6,390 bases of DNA, taken from assembly GCA_009923795.1 (NCBI GenBank), contig RFSU01000132.1, positions 1-6,390 on the forward strand, in the 5' to 3' direction. Source of the stretch: Sphingomonadaceae bacterium (GTDB lineage: Bacteria; Pseudomonadota; Alphaproteobacteria; Sphingomonadales; Sphingomonadaceae). Positions within the stretch are counted from its first letter, which is position 1. Each line of letters opens with the position of its first letter. This document shows, piece by piece, positions 1 to 6,133 of the stretch. The notes below the pieces were generated by a model. The model ran no database searches. It saw nothing but the letters and a program-made list of their open reading frames with translations, and had not been told where the DNA came from. The position numbers and the translations under genes were made by a program.

Positions 1-489
1 GCCCATATCCAGCATTTCATCGGCTTCATCGAGAACGACAAAGCGCAGTTTTGAAACATCCAGCGCGCCACGCTCCAAATGGTCGCGCAGACGTCCCGGT
101 GTGCCAACCACAATATGCGTACCCTGATACAGCGCACGGCGTTCCTTCGACGCGTCCATCCCGCCGACACAGGTGGTGATCCGTGCGCCAACTTGCGCAA
201 ACAACCATGTCAATTCGCGACTGACCTGCAGGGCAAGCTCCCGCGTTGGGGCAATGACCAGTGCGCTAGGGGCCCCCGCTGCGGGGAATTTGGAACCATC
301 GCTCCAAAGATCAAGGCCCATGGCAAGGCCAAAGGCGACTGTCTTCCCCGATCCCGTCCGTGCAGAGACAATAAGGTCGCGATTATGCGTTTCAGGCTCA
401 ATCACCGCGGCCTGAACAGCCGTTGGAACGCTATAGCCACGCGCTGTAATCGCCGCGCGAAGCGGCTCTGGAATTTGGGAAAAGGGCAT
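1..489 (-). CDS. DEAD-box ATP-dependent RNA helicase, N-terminal part (cut by window edge)
   Basis: The 163 visible residues are the first RecA-like domain of a DEAD-box helicase, an ATP-driven enzyme that unwinds short RNA duplexes, usually in ribosome assembly or RNA decay. Motifs appear in the expected order: a Q-motif-like stretch ending at Gln26 (GYSVPTAVQ, a variant of the usual TPxQ), Walker A ARTGSGKT at 43-50, motif Ia PTREL at 81-85, GG at 109-110, motif Ib TPGRL at 130-134 and Walker B DEAD at 154-157. The reading frame is still open at base 1, so the SAT motif, second RecA domain and any C-terminal RNA-binding extension lie outside. The ATG at 489 is preferred because it leaves the short N-terminus normal for the family. 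Its ribosome binding site is weak (a GAG about 5 bases upstream). The subfamily (DbpA, CsdA or RhlE-like) cannot be fixed from this half. It follows alaS on the same strand after 159 bases. Confidence 0.93.
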   Translation of the reverse strand, partial: MPFSQIPEPLRAAITARGYSVPTAVQAAVIEPETHNRDLIVSARTGSGKTVAFGLAMGLDLWSDGSKFPAAGAPSALVIAPTRELALQVSRELTWLFAQVGARITTCVGGMDASKERRALYQGTHIVVGTPGRLRDHLERGALDVSKLRFVVLDEADEMLDMG

Positions 490-510
490 AATCTCAATAC
501 AGTTTGAGGG

Positions 511-532
511 AAAAAATATCGGGCGAACCGAC
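511..532 (-). terminator. Weak terminator-like hairpin with T6 tract, between alaS and the helicase gene
   Basis: On the minus strand a short stem (TCGG paired with CCGA, extendable by one G-U pair, loop TTCGC) is followed after one A by six T residues at 516-511. This is the layout of an intrinsic terminator, but the stem has only 4 to 5 pairs. It lies 117 bases after the alaS stop and 22 bases before the helicase ATG, so it could end alaS transcription or act as a leader attenuator for the helicase. I see no better alaS terminator in 490-648. A candidate helicase promoter upstream of it (TTGCCC at 618-613 and TAAATA at 597-592, spacing only 15) is too weak to call. Confidence 0.35.
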
Positions 533-648
533 TTGGAAACTGATCCTTGTCCAACCAACGCCAGACCGATCCTTCCCCTTGTCTCTACAGATATTTAGCG
601 CGCAAAGCCACAGGGCAATTAACCGGGCGGCATTGACGATTCAAATCA

Positions 649-3291
649 TTAGGCCAAGCTCGCTTTTATCGCGGCCATGGCAGCGTCGGCTTTGCTTCCA
701 TCCGGGCCTCCGCCTTGCGCCATATCGGGCTTACCGCCCCCACCTTGACCACCCAAAGCCTCAACAGCTTTGCGCACCAGATCAACGGCGCTGAACCGGC
801 AAGTCAGATCATCGGTCACAGCGACCAGAACGGACGCCCGCCCATCATTGACCGTCACAAAGGCCGCAACGCCAGATCCAAGCTTCGCCTTTGCATCATT
901 GGCAAGGCCCCGCAGGTCCTTTGGATCCAGTCCGTCAAAACTCTGACCAAGGAACAGCAAGCCGCCCACATCATCAGGTTCCGCCGGGGCCGCACCCGAG
1001 CCGCCAAGCGCCAACGCCTTTTTGGCCTCTGCCAGTTCCTTTTCCAGCTTGCGCACCATCTCCGCCAAGGCAGAGACACGCGTCGGCACTTCATCTGGGT
1101 TTGCGCGCAATTGAGATGCCACGTCTTTCAACTTGTCATCCCGGTCCGACAGCCAGCGCCGCGCCGCTTCACCGGTGAGCGCTTCGATCCGCCGAACGCC
1201 CGATGCAACAGCGGATTCAGAGACAATCTTGAACAAGGCAATATCACCCAACGCGTTCACATGGGTGCCGCCGCATAACTCAACGGAATATGCCTTGGCT
1301 TGATCGCGCGGACCCATGGTCAGAACGCGGACTTCCTCGCCATATTTCTCGCCAAAGAGCGCCAAAGCCCCTGCCGCAATAGCGTCATCCGGCGTCATAA
1401 GGCGCGTGGTGACGGCTTGGTTACGACGAATTTCGGCATTTACTTCAGCCTCAACAGCCGCAACATCCTCCGCCGTCAACGCGTTGGGGTGCGAAAAGTC
1501 AAAGCGCAGCCGATCAGCGGCAACCATGCTGCCCTTTTGTGTCACATGTGCGCCCAACCGGTTGCGGAGCGCCGCATGCAACAAGTGCGTGGCCGAGTGA
1601 TTGGCGCGGATACGATCGCGGCGTTCCGCATCCACGGAGAGATGGACCGTTTGGCCAACCGAAATATCGCCCGCTTCGATCACCGCCTGATGCGTGTGGA
1701 GCCGACCCAACGGCTTGCCCGTATCATCAACGCGCGCCGCAAAGCCATGTTCACCGCGGATCGTGCCGGCATCGCCGGTTTGCCCGCCGCTCTCCCCATA
1801 AAAGGGTGTCTGGTTGGTCAAAATGGTAACGCTGTCACCCGCCTTAGCGGCCTCGACACGCTGCCCCTCTTTGATCAGAGCCAACACTTGGGCTTCGGCT
1901 TCCGTGCTCACATAACCTGTGAATTCGGTGCCCCCAAGCTCATCGGCGATATCAAACCAGATATCGTCGGACGCTGTTTCGCCAGAGCCTTTCCAGGCCG
2001 CGCGTGCCATTGCCTTTTGCCGCGCCATGCCCGCGTCAAAGCCTGCACGGTCAATGCCCAGGCCCTGGGCGCGCAAGGCATCCTCGGTCAAATCATAGGG
2101 GAAGCCATAGGTATCATAGAGCTTAAACGCCGTGTCGCCGGGCAGGACATCGCCCGACGCCATCGTGGCGGTCGCTTCATCGAGCAGCTTTAGCCCCTTA
2201 TCCAGCGTTTGGCGGAACCGCGTTTCTTCTTGCAGCAAGGTTGCTTCAACCAGCGGCTGCGCGCGCAGGAGCTCAGGATAAGCAGCACCCATTTCCGCGA
2301 CAAGCGACCCAACCAAACGGTGCATCAACGGGTCTTTCGCACCCAACAAATGCGCATGCCGCATGGCACGGCGCATGATGCGGCGCAGAACATATCCCCG
2401 CCCCTCATTGGACGGCAGCACGCCATCTGCAATGAGGAAACCAGATGCACGCAGATGGTCGGCAATCACCCGATGAGACGCCTTCATTGCGCCATTGGGA
2501 TCGCTTTTGGTCAGCACCGCCGATTCCCCGATCAGGGATCTGAACGTGTCGGTATCATAATTATCGTGCACGCCCTGCAGCACCGCCGCAATGCGTTCCA
2601 ACCCCATGCCCGTATCAATGGAGGGACGTGGCAAATTGGTTCGGCTGCCATCGGCTGCCTGTTCAAATTGCATGAACACAAGGTTCCAGATTTCGACGAA
2701 GCGGTCGCCATCTTCATCTGGGGATCCCGGCGGCCCACCTGCAATATGATCGCCATGATCCCAGAAAATCTCGCTGCACGGGCCGCAAGGCCCGGTATCG
2801 CCCATCGACCAAAAATTGTCGCTGGTCGGAATGCGGATGATCCGGCTTTCGGGCAGCCCCGCAATTTTGCGCCAAAGGTCGAAGGCCTCATCATCGGTGT
2901 GATAAACCGTTACCGTAATCCGATTGGGATCAAGGCCCCATTCTTTCGTGGTCAGATTCCAAGCGAGCGAAATCGCTTGTTCCTTGAAATAATCCCCGAA
3001 CGAGAAATTGCCGAGCATTTCAAAGAACGTATGGTGCCGCGCGGTGTAGCCGACATTGTCGAGGTCATTATGCTTGCCGCCCGCCCGAACGCATTTTTGA
3101 GATGAGGCGGCGGTCGAATAGGCGCGCGATTCAAGGCCGGTAAAAACATTCTTAAACGGAACCATGCCCGCATTGGTGAACATCAACGTGGGATCATTAT
3201 GCGGGACCAACGGCGCAGACGCGACCCGTTCATGGCCATTGGCCGCAAAATAATCGAGGAAAGAGCGGCGGATATCGTTGGTCGAAGTCAT
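649..3291 (-). CDS. alaS: Alanine--tRNA ligase (AlaRS)
   Basis: This cytoplasmic class II synthetase charges tRNA-Ala with alanine and clears mischarged Ser- and Gly-tRNA-Ala. The 880 residues match the full bacterial length. The catalytic domain fills about 1-240: an N-terminal FTNAGMVPFK stretch at 38-47, the motif 2 region from Arg69 to Lys103 (containing HHTFFEMLGNFSFGDYFK) and motif 3 GMGLERI at 228-234. The tRNA-recognition domain follows to about 460. The editing domain carries the zinc-binding set HSATH (His565, His569) and CGGTH (Cys673, His677). A coiled region near 740-762 leads to the C-terminal DHHA1-type domain, with a glycine-rich GGGGKPDMAQGGG segment at 851-863. All expected active-site and editing residues are present. 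The ATG at 3291 gives the usual AlaRS N-terminus but has no clear Shine-Dalgarno; instead a 4-bp AGCG-AAAA-CGCT inverted repeat abuts it. The gene follows the recA terminator and so probably has its own promoter. The stop is TAA at 651-649. Confidence 0.98.
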   Translation of the reverse strand: MTSTNDIRRSFLDYFAANGHERVASAPLVPHNDPTLMFTNAGMVPFKNVFTGLESRAYSTAASSQKCVRAGGKHNDLDNVGYTARHHTFFEMLGNFSFGDYFKEQAISLAWNLTTKEWGLDPNRITVTVYHTDDEAFDLWRKIAGLPESRIIRIPTSDNFWSMGDTGPCGPCSEIFWDHGDHIAGGPPGSPDEDGDRFVEIWNLVFMQFEQAADGSRTNLPRPSIDTGMGLERIAAVLQGVHDNYDTDTFRSLIGESAVLTKSDPNGAMKASHRVIADHLRASGFLIADGVLPSNEGRGYVLRRIMRRAMRHAHLLGAKDPLMHRLVGSLVAEMGAAYPELLRAQPLVEATLLQEETRFRQTLDKGLKLLDEATATMASGDVLPGDTAFKLYDTYGFPYDLTEDALRAQGLGIDRAGFDAGMARQKAMARAAWKGSGETASDDIWFDIADELGGTEFTGYVSTEAEAQVLALIKEGQRVEAAKAGDSVTILTNQTPFYGESGGQTGDAGTIRGEHGFAARVDDTGKPLGRLHTHQAVIEAGDISVGQTVHLSVDAERRDRIRANHSATHLLHAALRNRLGAHVTQKGSMVAADRLRFDFSHPNALTAEDVAAVEAEVNAEIRRNQAVTTRLMTPDDAIAAGALALFGEKYGEEVRVLTMGPRDQAKAYSVELCGGTHVNALGDIALFKIVSESAVASGVRRIEALTGEAARRWLSDRDDKLKDVASQLRANPDEVPTRVSALAEMVRKLEKELAEAKKALALGGSGAAPAEPDDVGGLLFLGQSFDGLDPKDLRGLANDAKAKLGSGVAAFVTVNDGRASVLVAVTDDLTCRFSAVDLVRKAVEALGGQGGGGKPDMAQGGGPDGSKADAAMAAIKASLA

Positions 3292-3328
3292 AGCGTTTTC
3301 GCTTAGGCGAGGCTGATCGGCTTCTCAA

Positions 3329-3356
3329 GCATTACAAGACTCTAAAGCCATGCAAA
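3329..3356 (-). promoter_or_regulatory. Candidate alaS promoter
   Basis: A promoter is expected here because a strong terminator ends recA transcription 79 bases before alaS. The best sigma-70-like pair I see on the minus strand is TTTGCA (3356-3351) and TAATGC (3334-3329), spaced 16 bases. Neither element is close to consensus. The -35 element sits within the inverted repeat at 3341-3367, so a protein bound there could block it. This is inference from position and a weak match. Confidence 0.25.
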
Positions 3357-3367
3357 TATGGCTTAGA
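3341..3367. repeat. Near-perfect inverted repeat in the recA-alaS interval
   Basis: Read on the minus strand, the arms are TCTAAGCCAT and ATGGCTTTAGA, separated by ATTTGC. Ten base pairs form with a single extra T in the second arm; the inner seven (AAGCCAT/ATGGCTT) are perfect. It lies just downstream of the recA terminator and 50 bases upstream of the alaS start. No T-run follows on either strand, so it is not an ordinary terminator. A protein-binding operator or an RNA hairpin in the alaS leader are both possible. E. coli AlaRS is known to repress its own gene by binding a palindrome at the alaS promoter, which makes the location notable, but no sequence match to that site is claimed. Confidence 0.6.
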
Positions 3368-3370
3368 CCG

Positions 3371-3399
3371 AAAAAGGCCCACCAATTTGGCGGGCCTTT
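3371..3399 (-). terminator. Rho-independent terminator of recA
   Basis: On the minus strand AAAGGCCC (3399-3392) pairs perfectly with GGGCCTTT (3380-3373). The stem extends inward through one G-U pair and CCA/TGG to a tiny A/T loop, about 11 to 12 pairs in all. A run of five T ends the structure at 3371. It begins 65 bases after the recA stop codon. In the plus direction it ends in only three T, so it mainly serves minus-strand transcription. It separates recA from alaS. Confidence 0.9.
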
Positions 3400-3464
3400 C
3401 GAAGCATGAGACGCGATGACGCCCTATCTGCTGACGCCGGAGTGATCACCCCCGGCCATCCCGA

Positions 3465-4535
3465 TCAGATATCGTCATCCGCCTCTGGACCAACCATAAG
3501 ACCTTCCGCGACTTCTTCCGTCTTCCCCCGAATCTGCTGCTCAAGGCGCGCAGCCATATCCGGATTTTCCTTAAGCCAGACTTTGGCGTTTTCACGGCCC
3601 TGCCCAATGCGGATCGAGTCATAGCTGAACCAAGCCCCAGACTTTTCAACAATCCCAGCCTTCACGCCCAGATCAAGGATTTCGCCCGTCTTGGAAATGC
3701 CTTCGCCATACATGATGTCGAACTCAACCTGCTTGAACGGCGGCGCGACTTTATTCTTCACCACCTTCACACGGGTCGCATTGCCGACAATGTCTTCGCG
3801 ATCTTTAATCTGGCCCGTGCGCCGAATATCCAAACGCACCGATGCGTAAAATTTAAGCGCATTGCCGCCCGTCGTTGTTTCCGGCGAGCCATACATAACG
3901 CCAATTTTCATGCGGATCTGGTTGATGAAAATCACAAGGCAGCGTGACCGATTGATCGAGCCTGTGATTTTGCGCAAAGCTTGGCTCATCAAACGGGCCT
4001 GCAAGCCAACATGGCTATCGCCCATTTCACCTTCAATTTCAGCGCGCGGCACAAGTGCTGCAACCGAATCGATGACCAACACGTCCACCGCATTCGATCG
4101 GACAAGCGTATCGGTGATTTCAAGCGCCTGCTCGCCCGTATCGGGCTGCGACACAATCAATTCATCAATGTTCACGCCCAGCTTCTTGGCATAGCCCGGA
4201 TCAAGCGCATGTTCTGCGTCGATAAAGGCCGCCGTGCCGCCCGCCTTTTGCGCTTCGGCAATGGCATGAAGCGCCAGCGTCGTCTTGCCGGAGCTTTCCG
4301 GGCCGAAAATTTCAACGATACGCCCGCGTGGCAGACCACCAATGCCCAAGGCGATGTCCAAACCAAGGGAGCCGGAGGACACCGACTCAATTTCAATCGC
4401 CTCGCGTGAGCCGAGCTTCATTGCAGAGCCCTTGCCAAATGCGCGGTCAATTTGGGCAAGTGCCGCTTCGAGTGCTTTTTCTCTATCCATGGTTGCCGAA
4501 CGATCCGTTTGAATGATTTTGAGTTGCGCCGACAT
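3465..4535 (-). CDS. recA: Recombinase A (RecA)
   Basis: RecA forms ATP-dependent filaments on single-stranded DNA, carries out strand exchange in recombinational repair, and triggers LexA self-cleavage in the SOS response. From the ATG at 4535 the protein has 356 residues, normal for the family. Walker A is GPESSGKT at 78-85, the catalytic Glu is Glu109 in AEHALDP, Walker B is VLVIDSVAAL at 152-161 (Asp156), the loop L1 region is around EIEGEMGDSH at 167-176, and the loop L2 region includes FINQIRMKIG and GSPETTTGGN up to about 226. The acidic tail EADDDI is typical. The frame is open for 13 codons further upstream to a TTG at 4574, but the ATG is preferred: it has a good ribosome binding site, and MSAQLKI is a usual alphaproteobacterial N-terminus. 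Regulation is probably by LexA through the box at 4608-4622. A strong terminator follows, so recA appears monocistronic. Confidence 0.99.
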   Translation of the reverse strand: MSAQLKIIQTDRSATMDREKALEAALAQIDRAFGKGSAMKLGSREAIEIESVSSGSLGLDIALGIGGLPRGRIVEIFGPESSGKTTLALHAIAEAQKAGGTAAFIDAEHALDPGYAKKLGVNIDELIVSQPDTGEQALEITDTLVRSNAVDVLVIDSVAALVPRAEIEGEMGDSHVGLQARLMSQALRKITGSINRSRCLVIFINQIRMKIGVMYGSPETTTGGNALKFYASVRLDIRRTGQIKDREDIVGNATRVKVVKNKVAPPFKQVEFDIMYGEGISKTGEILDLGVKAGIVEKSGAWFSYDSIRIGQGRENAKVWLKENPDMAARLEQQIRGKTEEVAEGLMVGPEADDDI

Positions 4536-4543
4536 GGCCTTTT

Positions 4544-4549
4544 CCCCTC
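4544..4549 (-). promoter_or_regulatory. recA ribosome binding site
   Basis: On the minus strand GAGGGG lies 8 bases before the ATG at 4535. It is the clearest Shine-Dalgarno in the window, and it selects that ATG over the in-frame TTG at 4574, which lies upstream of this site. Confidence 0.8.
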
Positions 4550-4584
4550 GTAGCTGTTGCACCTGCTGCGTCAATCAGAAGGTC

Positions 4585-4613
4585 AATGTATATGCTTTGT
4601 TCTCTTTGAACAA
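4585..4613 (-). promoter_or_regulatory. Candidate recA promoter
   Basis: On the minus strand TTGTTC (4613-4608) could be the -35 element. Two -10 candidates overlap: TATACA (4592-4587, spacing 15) and TACATT (4590-4585, spacing 17). The -35 element is the right half of the SOS box, so bound LexA would cover it, which is the usual arrangement for a repressed recA promoter. Transcription would begin near 4580, giving a leader of about 45 bases. The exact elements are inferred. Confidence 0.45.
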
Positions 4614-4622
4614 GAGGGGAAC
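4608..4622 (-). promoter_or_regulatory. Alphaproteobacterial SOS box (LexA site) of recA
   Basis: The minus strand reads GTTC-CCCTCTT-GTTC, an exact match to the direct-repeat LexA operator GTTC-N7-GTTC known from Alphaproteobacteria. It ends 72 bases before the recA ATG and overlaps the candidate -35 element. An inverted half-site GAAC follows at 4602-4599 and another lies upstream at 4645-4642. The motif and its position before recA agree, so the call is strong even without a search. Confidence 0.88.
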
Positions 4623-4658
4623 GAAAAATATTTCTTGTTTTGTTCTCCTAGTCTCGCA

Positions 4659-6080
4659 CTAGGGCATCAGGGCTGTTTTAACGGCCTCGGCAAGTTGTTG
4701 AACGGAAAAAGGTTTCGGCAGAAAATTGACATTGTCGAGCGTGATTTCCTGCCGCAACGATTCCTCCGCATAGCCCGACATAAACAAAATTGGCAGATTC
4801 GGACGCTTCACGCGTGCTTGCCTGCCGAGCGTTGGACCATCCATTGAAGGCATGACAACATCAGTCAGCAATAGATCTATATCGTCATGCCCATCCAGCA
4901 AAGCGAGACCTTCCTCTCCATCGGTCGCACACATAACATTATATTCTTGAAGGGTCAGTGCCCGCTCCGCGATCGCGCGCACCATATCCTCATCTTCCAC
5001 CAGTAAGATTGTGCCGTGCCCCCAAAGATCGGCCTGGTGTGGCTTGGTGCGCGCCTCCGCTGGGCTTTGCACCTCTGCGCCCGCATAAACGGGAAGGTAG
5101 ATGACGAAACTTGATCCCTGCCCCGGCGTTGAATCGGCAAATAAATGCCCGCCCGATTGTTTGACGATCCCATAAACGGTGGACAGCCCCAGGCCCGTGC
5201 CGTTTCCAACGTCCTTCGTCGTGAAAAACGGCTCAAAAATCTTGGACATCAACTTTGGGTCAATCCCCGCACCCGTGTCGGTCACACTCAGCGCTGTATA
5301 GTCCGTCACTGGCAAGAACTTATTCCCACTGGCCTTAACCTCAGCCGCCTTGACCGCATAGGTTTGAATGATCAATTTTCCACCCTCTGGCATGGCATCT
5401 CGCGCATTGACTGCCAGATTGACGATCACCTGCTCCAACTGGCCAGGATCGGCCCATATTGCTCCAAGATTGCGGCCTTGCTTCACGATCAGGTCAATCT
5501 TCTCCCCCACCAGACGCGTCAGAAGATTAGAAATTTCGGCGACAATATCGGGAAGCTGAAGAACTTGCGGGCGCAACGTCTGCTGCCTTGAAAAGGCCAA
5601 AAGCTGGCGGGTCAGCGCGGCGGCGCGATTGGCATTATTCTTAATCTGTTGAATATCATCATAGTCGATATCGCCGGGCGCATGACGCATCAGCATCAGG
5701 TCACACTGGCCCAAGATTCCGGTCAGAACATTGTTGAAATCATGTGCAACGCCGCCGGCCAGCTGGCCGATCGCCTGCATCCGCGCTGCATGGCCGAACT
5801 GTTCGTTTAAGTGCGCCTCATCGACATCCGCCAGATCCATGGGGGTATTGGGCTTGCGCTTAGGCTTTAGGGCAATCTCTGATCGTCCCGCCAAAGACCT
5901 ATCAATTTTGACGCGGCGCGAAATCCGTGCTGCGCCTCCTAAAAGAAAAAGACCAAGGAGGAACCCTGCCCCCAGCCACAGGCTCGTTGATGAAAGGAAG
6001 ATTGAAAATGCCGTCAGCATCATGGCTGCCGCTGCAAAGATCAGCCCCCGTCTGGAACTCGGGTAAAGAACCGAAAACAA
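4659..6080 (-). CDS. cckA: Hybrid sensor histidine kinase CckA, compact form without PAS domains
   Basis: CckA passes phosphate through ChpT to the master regulator CtrA, and to CpdR, and can also act as a phosphatase. The 473 residues hold two membrane helices (about 13-31 and 33-50), a basic linker (51-88), a HisKA domain with the phosphorylated His113 in GGVAHDFNN, a HATPase domain (N-box NLAVNARDAMPEGG at 221-234, DTGAGID at 268-274, FEPFFTTK at 282-289, GNGTGLGLS at 292-300), and a receiver domain (acidic EDED at 362-365, phospho-acceptor Asp407, Ser435, Lys456). All catalytic residues are present. The HisKA sequence (MQAIGQLAGGVAHDFNN) is characteristic of CckA. Caulobacter CckA has 691 residues with PAS domains between the membrane part and HisKA; here only about 40 residues separate them. 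The start is taken as TTG 6080, because an in-frame stop lies two codons upstream and GGTGG precedes it; the ATGs at 6023 and 6020 are alternatives but fall inside the first membrane helix. The stop TAG lies 36 bases before the recA SOS box. Confidence 0.93.
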   Translation of the reverse strand: MFSVLYPSSRRGLIFAAAAMMLTAFSIFLSSTSLWLGAGFLLGLFLLGGAARISRRVKIDRSLAGRSEIALKPKRKPNTPMDLADVDEAHLNEQFGHAARMQAIGQLAGGVAHDFNNVLTGILGQCDLMLMRHAPGDIDYDDIQQIKNNANRAAALTRQLLAFSRQQTLRPQVLQLPDIVAEISNLLTRLVGEKIDLIVKQGRNLGAIWADPGQLEQVIVNLAVNARDAMPEGGKLIIQTYAVKAAEVKASGNKFLPVTDYTALSVTDTGAGIDPKLMSKIFEPFFTTKDVGNGTGLGLSTVYGIVKQSGGHLFADSTPGQGSSFVIYLPVYAGAEVQSPAEARTKPHQADLWGHGTILLVEDEDMVRAIAERALTLQEYNVMCATDGEEGLALLDGHDDIDLLLTDVVMPSMDGPTLGRQARVKRPNLPILFMSGYAEESLRQEITLDNVNFLPKPFSVQQLAEAVKTALMP

Positions 6081-6104
6081 CGTCTTTCACCACCGGCTTG
6101 CTTA

Positions 6105-6118
6105 TGTAGACCTCTACA
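6105..6118. repeat. Short inverted repeat between the DUF2062 gene and cckA
   Basis: On the minus strand TGTAGA and TCTACA form a perfect six-pair inverted repeat around a GG spacer. It sits in the 53-base gap between the upstream stop codon (6134) and the cckA start (6080). The spacer is too short for a stable RNA loop without opening pairs, so a protein site fits better than a hairpin. No T-run follows. It could be a chance palindrome. Confidence 0.4.
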
Positions 6119-6133
6119 CCCCGGCCCTTGGCT

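Noticed and set aside
79..507. Plus-strand frame of 142 codons opposite the helicase gene.
   Set aside because: The minus strand here encodes consecutive DEAD-box motifs, so the plus frame is a shadow.
619..624. TTAACC, resembling a CtrA half-site, in the interval before the helicase gene.
   Set aside because: Only one half-site is present, without the TTAA-N7-TTAA spacing, and a six-base match is expected by chance.
1300..3105. Two long plus-strand open frames (1300-2193 and 2209-3105, nearly 300 codons each) opposite alaS.
   Set aside because: They lie entirely antisense to a well-conserved alaS. Their products are low-complexity and Arg/Ala/His-rich and show no family I recognise. Such frames arise from the codon bias of a GC-rich gene.
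3338..3342. GANTC (CcrM methylation) sites such as GACTC here and GATTC at 638-642.
   Set aside because: About 25 such sites are expected by chance in a window of this length. These two show no special clustering.
3417..3449. Direct repeat TGACGCC (3417-3423, 3432-3438) and the 8-bp palindrome GTGATCAC (3442-3449) after recA.
   Set aside because: Both are short, lie in the transcribed tail between the recA stop and its terminator, and are within what chance allows.
4536..4574. A 13-residue N-terminal extension of RecA starting at TTG 4574.
   Set aside because: The ATG at 4535 has a strong GAGGGG at 8 bases and gives a normal RecA N-terminus. The extension would start within about 10 bases of the predicted transcription start.
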